In this document: positions 1 to 9,492 of the stretch, in pieces
Position numbering within the stretch: the first letter of the stretch is position 1
How the letters are laid out: the number at the start of each line of letters is the position of its first letter
Source of the DNA: Collimonas antrihumi
Lineage (GTDB): Bacteria; Pseudomonadota; Gammaproteobacteria; Burkholderiales; Burkholderiaceae_D
Assembly (NCBI RefSeq): GCF_018304965.1
Contig: NZ_JAGQED010000001.1
Span: forward strand, 496,001 to 560,000
Length of the DNA: 64,000 nt
Direction: 5' to 3'
Notes under the pieces: generated by a model
What the model was told of the DNA's origin: nothing
The model's input: the letters and a program-made list of their open reading frames with translations, nothing else
Databases searched by the model: none
Translations under genes and position numbers: made by a program

Positions 1-224
1 ACATAGGTGCCGGAACCCTGGATCCGGACCAGCAACTGGTTGTCGGTCAGTTCGCGCAGGGCGCGGTTGACCGTCATTCGCGATAGACTGAATTGCAGCA
101 TCAGCTCACGTTCCGATGGTATCAGGTCGCCGGGTTTCCAGTCGCCATTGCGGATTTGTTGCAAGACATGGTCTTTTACTTGTTGAAACGCTGGTACTGC
201 TTTGTTGTTTGTTGCGCCATGCAT
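1..224 (-). CDS. hutC: Histidine utilization repressor HutC (GntR family), 5' part only
   Basis: The gene runs off the left edge, so only the first 74 or so residues are visible. They form a GntR-type winged-helix domain: a helix starting near VKDHVLQQI, then GDLIPSERELM, then the recognition helix around SRMTVNRALRELTDNQLL and the wing RIQGSGTYV. In HutC proteins a C-terminal UTRA domain that binds urocanate follows; it would lie outside the window. The ATG at 222-224 has an AGGAG seven bases upstream. The gene is divergent from the hutU-G genes, the usual arrangement for the repressor of histidine breakdown, which urocanate releases from DNA. The DNA-binding fold is clear; the HutC assignment rests on its position. 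Confidence 0.88.
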   Translation of the reverse strand, partial: MHGATNNKAVPAFQQVKDHVLQQIRNGDWKPGDLIPSERELMLQFSLSRMTVNRALRELTDNQLLVRIQGSGTY

Positions 225-386
225 GTGCTGGCTCCTACTAAAGAAAATTCATTACGGATACTACATCAGTTGCTGGCAAGCTAAGTATGCAGGCTCAAGT
301 GAACTTGAAGTCAATGTCTAATTCTCAATATTTCTCCATGTTTCTATGGAACGCGCCACATGTTCACAAGATTCGCATAAATTCGG

Positions 387-432
387 TTGACTAAGTTGTA
401 TAGGCATTATATCTTACTGGACTATACAACTT
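387..432 (+). promoter_or_regulatory. hutU promoter with inverted-repeat operator (probable HutC site)
   Basis: A perfect inverted repeat has arms AAGTTGTATAG (393-403) and CTATACAACTT (422-432), 18 bases apart. A sigma-70-like promoter lies across it, with -35 TTGACT at 387-392 and an AT-rich -10 TATATC at about 408-413. One arm would fall between -35 and -10 and the other near the transcription start. HutC operators in other proteobacteria are similar TGTATA-rich dyads, so HutC is the likely ligand. The repeat is seen directly; the protein that binds it is inferred. Confidence 0.7.
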
Positions 433-471
433 GTTGTTTATTTGCAGGCACTTTTCAGGAGACTAGCCAAC

Positions 472-2178
472 ATGAGCACATCGACCAATACCGATCCGCG
501 CCGCGACCCAAGCCGTACCATCCGGGCGCCACGCGGTACCACCCTGACCGCCAAGAGCTGGCTGACCGAAGCGCCGCTGCGCATGTTGATGAACAATCTC
601 GACCCGGAAGTGGCCGAGCGGCCGAACGACCTGGTGGTGTACGGCGGGATCGGCCGGGCCGCGCGCGACTGGGCTTGTTTCGACAAAATCATCGAAGCAC
701 TGACCAATCTGAATGAAGATGAAACCTTGCTGATCCAGTCTGGCAAACCGGTCGGCGTATTCCAGACCCATGCCGATGCGCCGCGGGTGCTGCTGGCCAA
801 CTCCAACCTGGTGCCGAAATGGGCCGATTGGGAGCACTTCAATGAACTCGACCGCAAGGGCCTGTTCATGTACGGCCAGATGACTGCCGGCAGCTGGATC
901 TACATCGGCAGCCAGGGCATCGTGCAGGGCACGTTTGAAACCTTTGCCGAAGCGGGGCGCCAGCATTTCGGCGGCGATCTTTCCGGACGCTGGATCCTGA
1001 CCGCCGGCCTGGGCGGCATGGGCGGCGCGCAACCGCTGGCAGCAACCTTGGCCGGAGCGGCGTCGCTGACCATCGAGTGCAAGCAGTCGAGCATCGATTT
1101 TCGCCTGCGCACGCGCTACCTCGACAAGCAGGCCAAGGATCTGGACCACGCCTTGGAACTGATCAAATATCATGCTGAACGCAAGGAAGCGATTTCCATC
1201 GGCCTGCTCGGTAATGCCGCCGAAGTCTTGCCGGAGTTGGTCAAGCGCGCCAAGGCCGGCGGCATCAAGCCGGACCTGGTGACCGACCAGAGTTCCGCGC
1301 ATGACTTGATCAATGGCTATCTGCCGATAGGTTGGAGCGTCGAGCAATGGGTGCAGGCGCAAAACGAACCGGCGATGCAGGCCAAATTGACTGCCGATGC
1401 CGCGCATTCCTGTGCTTTGCATGTGCAAGCGATGCTGGATTTCCATGCAATGGGCATCAAGACCGTCGATTACGGCAACAACATCCGTCAGGTGGCGTTT
1501 GACCATGGCGTCAAGAACGCTTTCGATTTTCCAGGTTTTGTGCCGGCTTATATCCGGCCGCTGTTCTGCGAAGGCAAAGGCCCGTTCCGTTGGGTCGCCT
1601 TGTCTGGCGATCCCGAGGATATCTACAAAACCGATGCCAAGATCAAGGAACTGTTCCCGGAAAACAAACATGTGCACCGCTGGCTGGACATGGCGCGCGA
1701 ACGTATTTCCTTCCAGGGTTTGCCGGCGCGGATTTGCTGGCTGGGCCTGGGCGAACGCCATATTGCCGGCCTCGCATTCAATGAAATGGTGCGCACCGGC
1801 GAGTTGAAGGCCCCGGTGGTGATCGGCCGCGATCACCTCGATACCGGCTCGGTGGCCAGCCCGAATCGCGAAACCGAAAGCATGAAAGACGGCACCGATG
1901 CAGTTTCCGACTGGCCCTTGCTGAATGCGTTGCTGAATACTGCCGGCGGCGCCACCTGGGTTTCGTTGCATCATGGCGGTGGCGTCGGCATGGGCTACTC
2001 GCAGCATGCCGGCATGGTGATTGTTGCCGATGGCACCGAAGCCGCAGCCAAGCGCCTGGCGCGGGTGCTGGTCAACGATTGCGCTTCCGGCGTCATGCGC
2101 CATGCCGATGCCGGCTACGAGGCGGCGATCGAATGCGCCAAGCGCCACAACCTGAATCTGCCGATGATAAAACGTTGA
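472..2178 (+). CDS. hutU: Urocanate hydratase
   Basis: HutU is the cytoplasmic NAD+-dependent enzyme that converts urocanate to 4-imidazolone-5-propionate, step two of histidine breakdown. The 568-residue product matches the family length (about 555-570) and shows the glycine-rich stretch [12 protein letters not shown] near residue 180 and the C-terminal part [16 protein letters not shown]. The ATG at 472 is preferred over an upstream in-frame ATG at 442 because AGGAG lies at 457-461. It is the first gene of the forward hut cluster, behind the inverted-repeat operator. 168 bases holding a copy of a dispersed palindrome separate it from hutH. Confidence 0.97.
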   Translation: MSTSTNTDPRRDPSRTIRAPRGTTLTAKSWLTEAPLRMLMNNLDPEVAERPNDLVVYGGIGRAARDWACFDKIIEALTNLNEDETLLIQSGKPVGVFQTHADAPRVLLANSNLVPKWADWEHFNELDRKGLFMYGQMTAGSWIYIGSQGIVQGTFETFAEAGRQHFGGDLSGRWILTAGLGGMGGAQPLAATLAGAASLTIECKQSSIDFRLRTRYLDKQAKDLDHALELIKYHAERKEAISIGLLGNAAEVLPELVKRAKAGGIKPDLVTDQSSAHDLINGYLPIGWSVEQWVQAQNEPAMQAKLTADAAHSCALHVQAMLDFHAMGIKTVDYGNNIRQVAFDHGVKNAFDFPGFVPAYIRPLFCEGKGPFRWVALSGDPEDIYKTDAKIKELFPENKHVHRWLDMARERISFQGLPARICWLGLGERHIAGLAFNEMVRTGELKAPVVIGRDHLDTGSVASPNRETESMKDGTDAVSDWPLLNALLNTAGGATWVSLHHGGGVGMGYSQHAGMVIVADGTEAAAKRLARVLVNDCASGVMRHADAGYEAAIECAKRHNLNLPMIKR

Positions 2179-2188
2179 TTGCATTAAG

Positions 2189-2218
2189 GTAGGGTGGGCA
2201 CGCATTTGTGCCCACGCG
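2189..2218. repeat. Dispersed palindromic repeat, half-element copy between hutU and hutH
   Basis: The sequence forms a hairpin: GTGGGCAC at 2194-2201, a six-base loop, GTGCCCAC at 2208-2215. The whole 30-base unit, GTAGGGTGGGCACG onward, is nearly identical to the left part of the larger palindromic element at 54288-54416. It is a non-coding dispersed repeat of a type I associate with Oxalobacteraceae. In the hut transcript it could form a stem between hutU and hutH, which may lower expression of downstream genes or stabilise the upstream mRNA. There is no T-run, so it is not a classic terminator. Confidence 0.7.
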
Positions 2219-2346
2219 GAATTCCCGGAACGCGCAACGCTAATCCCGGCAACGCGCGAGAAAAAATACCGGCTCCAGAACGATCACCGCGATTTATCCA
2301 TAGAATTGAATACCAATTGAATACGTTGGGCACCATTGTGAAAGAA

Positions 2347-3894
2347 ATGACCATGAACACACCGTTGACTCTGCAGCCAGGAAAAATGTCTCTGGCAGAG
2401 ATTCGCCGCATCTGGGCCGAAGCCGTGCCGCTGCAGTTGCCGCCAGCTGCCTACGACGCGATCAATGCGTCAGCCGCCACCGTCGCCAGGATCGTTGAGC
2501 GTGGCGATGCCGCCTATGGCATCAACACCGGTTTCGGCAAGCTGGCCAAGACCCGGATTCCGGACGAACAATTGGAGTTGTTACAACGCAACTTGATCCT
2601 GTCGCACTCGGTCGGTACCGGCGAACTGATCGACGATGCCGCGGTGCGCCTGATCCTGGCAATGAAAATCGGCAGCCTGGCGCGCGGCTTCTCAGGTATC
2701 CGCGCGCAGGTGATCGACACCTTGCTGGCGATCTACAACGCCGGCATCATGCCGTGCATCCCGGTCAAAGGCTCGGTCGGCGCATCCGGCGATCTGGCGC
2801 CGTTGTCGCACATGACACTGGCAATACTAGGCGACGGCCAGGTACGGGTTGACGACAAGCTGATCGATGCCAAAGAAGCGCTGGCAAAGGCCGGCATCAC
2901 ACCTATCGTGCTGGCGGCCAAGGAAGGGCTGGCGTTGATCAACGGCACCCAGGTGTCTACCGCATTGACGTTGAACGGCCTGTTCCTGGCGGAGCGCGTG
3001 CTGGAAGCGGCAACCGTGACCGGCGCACTGGCAGTCGACGCCGCTCGCGGCAGCGATGCGCCATTCGATCCCCGTGTGCATGAAGTGCGGGGACAGCCGG
3101 GGCAAATCGCCACTGCTAAAATTTATCGCCAGCTGCTGAGCGGCAGCGCGATTCGCCAATCGCACCTGGTCAACGACGAGCGCGTGCAAGATCCCTACAG
3201 CTTGCGTTGCCAGCCACAGGTGATGGGCGCTTGCGTCGACCTGATCGGCAATGCTGCGCGCACCTTGCTGATCGAAGCGAATGCGGTGACCGACAATCCG
3301 TTGATTTATGCAGAACGTGATGAAGTCATTTCCGGCGGCAATTTCCATGCTGAACCGGTGGCTTTTGCGGCGGACACACTGGCGCTGGCGATTGCCGAGA
3401 TCGGTGCGCTGTCTGAACGCCGGATTGCGTTGCTGATCGATTCCTCCTTGTCTGGTTTGCCACCGTTCCTGGTACAGTCGTCCGGCCTCAATTCCGGCTT
3501 CATGATCGCCCACGTGACTGCCGCAGCCCTGGCATCCGAAAACAAAGCGCTGGCGCATCCGGCCAGCGTCGACAGCCTGCCGACTTCGGCCAACCAAGAA
3601 GACCACGTCAGCATGGCGACGTTTGCCGGTCGCCGCTTGCATGAAATGGCGCACAATACCGCCACCATCGTGGCGATTGAATTGCTGGCGGCGGCGCAGG
3701 GCGTGGATTGCCATCTGCCCTTGACCACTTCGCCGCTGCTGAACCAGGTCCAGCAACGTTTGCGCGAGCAGGTCGCGTTCTACGATAAGGATCGTTTCTT
3801 CGCACCGGATATCGAAGCTGCCAAACAGCTGGTATTGCAGGGCGCGGTCAGCGCTAGCTGCGCGGCTTTGTTTGCCGATTTGTACGGACGATAG
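2347..3894 (+). CDS. hutH: Histidine ammonia-lyase
   Basis: HutH deaminates L-histidine to trans-urocanate, the first and committed step. The product of 515 residues fits the family (about 510). The Ala-Ser-Gly triad that cyclises into the MIO electrophile is visible at about residues 146-148 in [14 protein letters not shown], and the active-site motif VTDNPLI is near residue 315. The open frame extends upstream to 2194, but that part runs through the hairpin repeat. ATG 2347 (or 2353) gives the normal N-terminus, with only a weak ribosome site. hutD starts one base after its stop, so the two are probably translationally coupled. Confidence 0.97.
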   Translation: MTMNTPLTLQPGKMSLAEIRRIWAEAVPLQLPPAAYDAINASAATVARIVERGDAAYGINTGFGKLAKTRIPDEQLELLQRNLILSHSVGTGELIDDAAVRLILAMKIGSLARGFSGIRAQVIDTLLAIYNAGIMPCIPVKGSVGASGDLAPLSHMTLAILGDGQVRVDDKLIDAKEALAKAGITPIVLAAKEGLALINGTQVSTALTLNGLFLAERVLEAATVTGALAVDAARGSDAPFDPRVHEVRGQPGQIATAKIYRQLLSGSAIRQSHLVNDERVQDPYSLRCQPQVMGACVDLIGNAARTLLIEANAVTDNPLIYAERDEVISGGNFHAEPVAFAADTLALAIAEIGALSERRIALLIDSSLSGLPPFLVQSSGLNSGFMIAHVTAAALASENKALAHPASVDSLPTSANQEDHVSMATFAGRRLHEMAHNTATIVAIELLAAAQGVDCHLPLTTSPLLNQVQQRLREQVAFYDKDRFFAPDIEAAKQLVLQGAVSASCAALFADLYGR

Positions 3895-3895
3895 C

Positions 3896-4465
3896 ATGCG
3901 GCTGATCAGCTTTGAAGATCTGCGGGCCGTGCCCTGGAAAAACGGCGGCGGGGTTACACGCGAGCTGTACAGCTATCCCGCAGCAGCCTCATTCGACGAT
4001 TTTTTATGGCGGGTGAGTATTGCCGACGTTACCCGATCCGGCGCCTTTTCCAGTTTTCCCGGCGTCGATCGGGTGATTACCTTGCTGGAAGGCGACGGCA
4101 TGCAACTGCTTTCTGCCAGCGGCGAGCATGTCTCGCTAATGCGATTGCAGCCGCATCGCTTTCGCGGCGAGGAGCAGGTCAGCGCGCAGCTCGACGGCGC
4201 CGCCTGTCTGGATTTCAACCTGATGTTACGGCGCGGTGCGGCCATCGGCGCAGTCGAAGTCTGGCACGCGGATCAGGATCTGCCGCGTGGTTGCGATCTG
4301 CTGTTTTGCGTACAAGGACGCTGGGATGTACTGACAGAGAGCGGTGAGCGGATAACTCTGGAGCAACGTCAAACCTTGCTCAACGAGGACAAGGCAGGCG
4401 GAATGTCATTGCGTTCATTACAGGCTGGCAGTATCGTGATCAGTGTCAGCATCAATCTCTTATAG
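3896..4465 (+). CDS. hutD: HutD family protein
   Basis: HutD is a small cupin-fold protein found only in hut operons. In Pseudomonas it is proposed to set an upper limit on histidine-pathway activity, possibly by binding formylglutamate; it has no known catalytic step. The 189-residue product begins with the conserved segment [19 protein letters not shown], diagnostic of the family. The ATG at 3896 lies one base after the hutH stop, favouring it over an upstream in-frame start at 3872 that would overlap hutH. It is followed by hutI after ten bases. Confidence 0.93.
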   Translation: MRLISFEDLRAVPWKNGGGVTRELYSYPAAASFDDFLWRVSIADVTRSGAFSSFPGVDRVITLLEGDGMQLLSASGEHVSLMRLQPHRFRGEEQVSAQLDGAACLDFNLMLRRGAAIGAVEVWHADQDLPRGCDLLFCVQGRWDVLTESGERITLEQRQTLLNEDKAGGMSLRSLQAGSIVISVSINLL

Positions 4466-4475
4466 GGAAGCCGAC

Positions 4476-5765
4476 ATGTCGCAGGATCAACATATTCAAC
4501 AGATGGCAACCCGGCAAATCCAGCCAATTCGATCAGCCGACGGCATCTGGCACAACGCCAGGATTGCGCCGGCCGGCAATCCAGCCCGAATCATCACGGA
4601 CGGCACCATCGTCGTACGCGACGGTTTGATCGCCTGGATCGGCAGCGAAGCGGACATGCCTGCCGAGTTCAGCCATGCGGAACTGGTCCGGTACGATGTC
4701 GGCAATCGCTGGATTACGCCTGGCCTGATAGATTGCCACACGCATCTGGTGTATGGCGGCAATCGCGCAGACGAGTTTGCCATGCGCCTGGCCGGCGCCA
4801 GCTACGAAGAAATTGCGCGCAGCGGCGGCGGTATCGTATCTACCGTGCGCGCCACCCGCCTGGCCGACGAAGACACTCTGTTTCAACAATCTGCACGGCG
4901 CCTTGAAGCCTTGCTGGCCGAGGGCGTGACCACGATTGAGATCAAATCCGGGTACGGCCTGGATCTGGCAACCGAGCGCAAAATGTTGCAGGTGGCGCGG
5001 CGTCTCGGCCGGTCCTACCCGGTTACCGTCTACACCACTTTTCTTGGCGCGCATGCGTTGCCACCGGAATACCAGGGCCGCGCCGACGACTATATCAAGC
5101 TGGTCTGCGAGGAAATGCTGCCAGCCTTGCATGCCGAAGGATTGATTGATGCGGTCGATGTCTTCTGCGAAAACATCGGTTTTTCGGTGGCGCAGAGCGA
5201 GCAGGTATTTATTGCCGCCGGCAAGCTTGGCCTGCCGGTGAAAATGCATGCCGATCAACTCTCGAATATCGGCGCCACGCAATTGGCGACGCGTTTCAAG
5301 GCGCTTTCGGTCGATCATCTGGAGCACCTGAACGAAGTGGATGTCATAGCGATGCGGAAAAGCGGCACGGTCGCCGTGTTGCTGCCGGGCGCGTATTACT
5401 TCATCCGCGAAACAAAACAACCACCGCTGGAGCTGTTGCGGCGCTACCGGATACCGATCGCGATCTCTACCGATAGCAATCCGGGCACTTCGCCCAGCAC
5501 CTCTTTGCTGCTGATGCTGAACATGTCTTGCACGCTATTCCGGATGACCACGGCTGAAGCCTTGATGGGAGTCACCGCCAACGCTGCGCTGGCGCTCGGC
5601 AAAGCCGATTGCCATGGTTTGCTGGAGATAGGGCGTGCGGCCGACTTTGTGGTCTGGTCAGTCGAATCGCTGGCGGAACTGGCCTATTGGTCGGGACTCA
5701 ATCCCTGCAATGCGATAGTCCGTGCCGGCCAGTTCAGCTTCACTCCACATCGCGAAAGGAATTAG
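4476..5765 (+). CDS. hutI: Imidazolonepropionase
   Basis: HutI hydrolyses imidazolone-5-propionate to N-formimino-L-glutamate, the third step. It is a metal-dependent amidohydrolase of 429 residues. The metal-binding [10 protein letters not shown] motif (His88 and His90) lies in the first strand of the barrel. Later motifs are KMHADQLSN (metal His), VDHLEHL, and [10 protein letters not shown] with the catalytic Asp. The ATG at 4476 follows the purine-rich AGGGAAG. hutF starts directly after it, with one base between stop and start, so the two are co-translated. Confidence 0.97.
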   Translation: MSQDQHIQQMATRQIQPIRSADGIWHNARIAPAGNPARIITDGTIVVRDGLIAWIGSEADMPAEFSHAELVRYDVGNRWITPGLIDCHTHLVYGGNRADEFAMRLAGASYEEIARSGGGIVSTVRATRLADEDTLFQQSARRLEALLAEGVTTIEIKSGYGLDLATERKMLQVARRLGRSYPVTVYTTFLGAHALPPEYQGRADDYIKLVCEEMLPALHAEGLIDAVDVFCENIGFSVAQSEQVFIAAGKLGLPVKMHADQLSNIGATQLATRFKALSVDHLEHLNEVDVIAMRKSGTVAVLLPGAYYFIRETKQPPLELLRRYRIPIAISTDSNPGTSPSTSLLLMLNMSCTLFRMTTAEALMGVTANAALALGKADCHGLLEIGRAADFVVWSVESLAELAYWSGLNPCNAIVRAGQFSFTPHRERN

Positions 5766-5766
5766 C

Positions 5767-7170
5767 ATGAAACAATTAATCGCTGACCGCGCCCTGTTGC
5801 CTGAAGGATGGCGCAACAATGTACTGTTGGAATGGGACGACAAAGGCATCCTGACGCGCGTCAGTCCCGATGCCTCGGAAATCGCTCTGGCCCCCAGAGC
5901 TGTCGGTCCGGTGCTACCGGGTATTGCAAATTTGCATTCGCATGCGTTTCAACGCGCTATGGCAGGGCTCTCTGAATATCGCTCAGATCTGAACGACAAT
6001 TTCTGGAGTTGGCGCACCTTGATGTACAAGTTTGCCGGCAAGTTGTCGCCTGTCGACCTGAAGGCGATTGCGGTGCAACTGTATATCGAGATGCTGCAAG
6101 CCGGCTATACCTCGGTCTGCGAATTCCACTATCTGCATCACGGCAGCGATGGCAAACCATACGCCAATCCGGTGGAAAACATGGTTTGCCTGATTGAAGC
6201 GGCGCAGGAAGTAGGCATCGGCCTGACTTTGCTGCCGGTAATGTACCAATACAATGGTTTCGGCGCACAAGCGCCGCATGCCGGGCAGGCCTGTTTCATC
6301 AATTCGCCGGAATGGGTCATGAACGCCTTGCAAACCTTGCAAGCGTCGCATCCGCAGCATGCCGGCTTGCGTTACGGCGTCGCACCGCATTCATTGCGCG
6401 CAGTGTCACCGCAATCGCTGCAAGAACTGCTGACACAGCTCAGGCAATGGGATGCGCAAGCACCGGTGCACATCCACATCGCTGAACAAAACAAAGAAGT
6501 GGAGGACTGCGTCGCAGCCTTAGGTGCGCGGCCGGTGGCCTGGCTGCTGGACAATGTCGAGGTGGATCGCCACTGGTGCCTGGTGCACGCCACCCAGATG
6601 ACTACGGCTGAAACAGAAAAACTGGCGCGCAGCGGCGCTGTCGCCGGCATTTGTCCGACTACCGAAGCCAATCTGGGCGATGGTATTTTCAATGGCGTCA
6701 CCTATGCGGCCGCGCAAGGCGCGTGGGGCATCGGCTCCGACAGTCATGTCAGCACCAGCGTCAGCGAAGAATTGCGTTTGTATGAGTACAGCCAGCGCCT
6801 GCTGCATCGCCAGCGCAATATGCTGGTCGACAGCGTGGCCGGCAGCGTGGCCGGCAGCGATAGCGCTTCGGTGGGTGGTTACATGTATCGGCAAGCTCTG
6901 CACGGCGGCGCTATCGCCAGCGGTCGCCAGGTGGCTGGCCTGGAGGTCGGGCAACGCGCCGATTTGCTGGCGTTGGACCCGCAGCACGCGGACCTGAGCG
7001 GTAAGCACGGCGAGCAATTGCTCGACAGTTTTGTGTTTTGCCACCACGGGCAAACACCGGTGCGCGATGTCATGGTCGGCGGCCATTGGGTCGTCCGGGA
7101 CCACAGGCATAGCCAGCAGGAACAGAGCGCCTTGTCATATGCGCGTACCATGAAGAGATTGCTGGACTAA
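5767..7170 (+). CDS. hutF: Formimidoylglutamate deiminase
   Basis: HutF deiminates N-formimino-L-glutamate to N-formyl-L-glutamate and ammonia, the branch that avoids formimidoyl transfer to folate. This 467-residue amidohydrolase-superfamily enzyme shows the first-strand metal motif NLHSHAFQRAMAG, a PHSLRAVS segment, VHIHIAEQ and the GIGSDSHVS motif with the catalytic Asp. A perfect 12-bp tandem duplication near 6833-6858 encodes SVAG twice in a predicted loop. It is in frame and probably harmless. Its presence with hutG shows the five-step pathway rather than the HutG formimidoylglutamase route. Confidence 0.95.
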   Translation: MKQLIADRALLPEGWRNNVLLEWDDKGILTRVSPDASEIALAPRAVGPVLPGIANLHSHAFQRAMAGLSEYRSDLNDNFWSWRTLMYKFAGKLSPVDLKAIAVQLYIEMLQAGYTSVCEFHYLHHGSDGKPYANPVENMVCLIEAAQEVGIGLTLLPVMYQYNGFGAQAPHAGQACFINSPEWVMNALQTLQASHPQHAGLRYGVAPHSLRAVSPQSLQELLTQLRQWDAQAPVHIHIAEQNKEVEDCVAALGARPVAWLLDNVEVDRHWCLVHATQMTTAETEKLARSGAVAGICPTTEANLGDGIFNGVTYAAAQGAWGIGSDSHVSTSVSEELRLYEYSQRLLHRQRNMLVDSVAGSVAGSDSASVGGYMYRQALHGGAIASGRQVAGLEVGQRADLLALDPQHADLSGKHGEQLLDSFVFCHHGQTPVRDVMVGGHWVVRDHRHSQQEQSALSYARTMKRLLD

Positions 7171-7206
7171 AATACCGCATAAGAGGTTGCAAAAAGAGGA
7201 TTGATG

Positions 7207-8028
7207 ATGGGTTTCCCTGTAGAAAAATTTATATTTCATCGCGGCAAATTGCCGTTGCTGGTGTCGATGCCGCATGCGGGTGAGTACATTCCGCCGGATA
7301 TCCGCGCCGGCATGAGCGCCGCGGCGCTGGATATTGCCGATACCGACTGGCACATGCCGCAGTTATATAACTTCCTGGAACAGCTCGGCGCTTCGATTCT
7401 GGTCGCGACTCATTCACGCTATGTGATCGATCTGAATCGCCCCGAAGACAACGTGAATCTCTATCCGGGGCAGGATACGACCGGACTGTGTCCGGTGGAT
7501 ACCTTTCACAAGGAAGCCCTGTATCAAGCCGGTAAAAATCCTGATGAGGCCGAGATCCAGCGCCGCGTCACCGAATACTGGCAACCTTATCACCAACAGC
7601 TGGAGCAAGAATTACAGCGCCTGCGCGCCGAGCATGGCGTGGCGATGCTATGGGATGCACACTCCATCGCATCCGTGGTGCCGCGATTCTTCGAGGGCCG
7701 TTTGCCCGACTTGAATCTGGGCACCGGCGCCGGCAGCTCATGCGCGCCGGAACTGACGCAGCAATTGCAGGTAGTTGCCGCCCAGGCGGCTGAAGCGGGC
7801 TACAGCCATGCGGTGAATGGCCGCTTCAAGGGGGGGCATATCACGCGCCATTACGGCAAGCCGGAGCAGAATATCCACGCGGTGCAGCTGGAGCAGACGC
7901 AAATCACTTATATGGAAGAACAATTGCCGTTTGCTTTCGACGAGCAACGGGCAGCGCGGGTACGGCCGACTTTGCAACGCTTCATGGACGTGATGCTGGC
8001 CTGGGCGCAAACTCACGCATTGCGCTGA
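7207..8028 (+). CDS. hutG: N-formylglutamate deformylase
   Basis: HutG hydrolyses N-formyl-L-glutamate to L-glutamate and formate, the last step. The 273-residue product belongs to the zinc-dependent N-formylglutamate amidohydrolase family. Recognisable segments are SMPHAGEYIPP near the N-terminus, DTDWHMPQLY, ATHSRYVIDLNRP and WDAHSIAS. Three consecutive possible starts exist (TTG 7201, ATG 7204, ATG 7207). The last gives the best spacing from AGAGGA at 7195-7200. This is the final gene of the hut cluster and converges on the next gene. Confidence 0.94.
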   Translation: MGFPVEKFIFHRGKLPLLVSMPHAGEYIPPDIRAGMSAAALDIADTDWHMPQLYNFLEQLGASILVATHSRYVIDLNRPEDNVNLYPGQDTTGLCPVDTFHKEALYQAGKNPDEAEIQRRVTEYWQPYHQQLEQELQRLRAEHGVAMLWDAHSIASVVPRFFEGRLPDLNLGTGAGSSCAPELTQQLQVVAAQAAEAGYSHAVNGRFKGGHITRHYGKPEQNIHAVQLEQTQITYMEEQLPFAFDEQRAARVRPTLQRFMDVMLAWAQTHALR

Positions 8029-8032
8029 TCGA

Positions 8033-8070
8033 TCACAACTCAATCACAACCCGTCACAACCCGTCACAAC
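8033..8070. repeat. 10-bp tandem repeat carrying the stop codon of the PLD gene
   Basis: TCACAAC is iterated at 8033, 8044, 8054 and 8064 with 10-11 bases between copies. Read on the reverse strand each copy contains TTGTGA. The copy at 8064-8066 is the actual stop codon of the phospholipase-D-like gene. The three further TGA copies follow downstream in changing reading frames because the period is not a multiple of three. The array sits in the short gap where hutG and the PLD gene converge. Confidence 0.8.
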
Positions 8071-9428
8071 CAATAACCGAGCGAGCGCGCGGCCCATTCC
8101 TTGACACGATCCGAAAATGGCCGGTGCTGCCATTGCTCTAGCGTGATTTGCTTGGAGCCGCGGATGTCTTCGCGGAAGGCTCTTTCCATTTGATGGCCAA
8201 ACTGGTCGTCGATGACAATCACGTTGGCTTCATAGTTGTGGAGAAAGCTGCGGATATCCATGTTGGCGGAGCCGACGGTAGACCAGCTGCCGTCGATTAC
8301 CGCGGTTTTGGCGTGCAGCACCGCGATCTGCAGTTGGTAAATGCGGACCCCGGCGCTCAGCAGCTGCGTATAAAACGATTGCCCGGCATGGTACATCAGG
8401 CCGACATCGGACACCCCGGGCAAGATGATGGTGACATCCACCCCGCGCTTCGCGGCGGCGACCAATGCGTCCACCAGCTGGCGGTCGGGGGTGAAGTAGG
8501 GCGTGGTGATGTGGATGCTTTTGCGGGCTTGCTGGATCGCCAGGATATAGGCTTTGTACAGGCTGTAGTCGCTGTCGGGCTGGCTGCTCAGCACATGTAC
8601 CGTCTTGTTGCCGGCTTCTGCCAGTTTCGGGAAATAATTCAGGTCTGGTAAATCTTCTGTAAATTGCGTACCCCAGGTTTGCATGAACAGTAATTGCAAG
8701 GAAGCGACGGCAGGGCCTTCTATTTGCACATGGGTATCGCGCCAACCTATGGCGCTGGCGCCGGTATTGGGGCGGCGGCTGGCGCGAAACAGCGAGCTGT
8801 TGGCATAAGCTGCGCTGATGTTGACGCCGCCGGTGAAGCCGATCTTGCCGTCCACCACCAGGATTTTGCGATGATCGCGATGATTCCATTGCCAGCGGCC
8901 AAAGCGTTTAAGCGGATTGACCGGATTGAATTCGATCAGCCTGATCCCGGCCGCATGCATGCGCTCAAAAAATTCGCTGGGAGTGCCGATGCTGCCGACA
9001 CTGTCGTAAATGATGTTGACCTGCACTCCGCTACGTTGCTTTTCTATCAGCAAATCCGCAAACTGCAGGCCGAGCTGGTCCTGGTCGAAAATATAGGTTT
9101 CAAAATTAATCGTGCTTTTGGCTTGCCTGATGGCTGCAATCATTGCAGTCAAGGTCTCCGGCCCGTCGAACAGCAAGGTCACCTTGTTGCCTTTGACTAG
9201 CGGGCTGCCGGTAGCCGCTGCTTCCATTGCCGCCATGTTGTCGAGCCTGGATGCGGCACCGTCCTGACCATTGCTCTGGCCGTTGCCGGTTGCGGCTACC
9301 TGCAACACCGACTCGCTCAAATGGCTGACGTCGGGCAAAGTCGAGCAGGCTGCTGTCAAGATGCACAGCAGCGCCACGACGTACCGTAGAAAATAATCAC
9401 GTAGCTGAGCGTTCAACATGTTTTCCAT
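8064..9428 (-). CDS. Phospholipase D / cardiolipin synthase-like lipoprotein
   Basis: The protein has two HKD motifs, HRKILVVD near residue 186 and HAKTAVID near residue 372. It therefore belongs to the PLD superfamily that moves or hydrolyses phosphatidyl groups. Length and spacing resemble cardiolipin synthases of the ClsB/ClsC type. The N-terminus is a hydrophobic segment ending in LTAAC, a lipobox with Cys28, so it is predicted to be a lipoprotein in the periplasm, unlike typical Cls proteins. The start is uncertain: ATG 9428 or 9419 gives a clean signal sequence, while a TTG at 9488 would lengthen it. The substrate is not deducible. Confidence 0.82.
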   Translation of the reverse strand: MENMLNAQLRDYFLRYVVALLCILTAACSTLPDVSHLSESVLQVAATGNGQSNGQDGAASRLDNMAAMEAAATGSPLVKGNKVTLLFDGPETLTAMIAAIRQAKSTINFETYIFDQDQLGLQFADLLIEKQRSGVQVNIIYDSVGSIGTPSEFFERMHAAGIRLIEFNPVNPLKRFGRWQWNHRDHRKILVVDGKIGFTGGVNISAAYANSSLFRASRRPNTGASAIGWRDTHVQIEGPAVASLQLLFMQTWGTQFTEDLPDLNYFPKLAEAGNKTVHVLSSQPDSDYSLYKAYILAIQQARKSIHITTPYFTPDRQLVDALVAAAKRGVDVTIILPGVSDVGLMYHAGQSFYTQLLSAGVRIYQLQIAVLHAKTAVIDGSWSTVGSANMDIRSFLHNYEANVIVIDDQFGHQMERAFREDIRGSKQITLEQWQHRPFSDRVKEWAARSLGYWL

Positions 9429-9492
9429 CGTGCGCCGATCGGCTTTAGTGTTTTGTACGTTGTTTGCAGTACGTCTTTTAGCACCCAAACAC

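Noticed and set aside
463-2205. A 580-codon reverse-strand open frame opposite hutU
   Set aside because: It mirrors hutU codon positions, has no recognisable motif and no ribosome site; hutU is certain.
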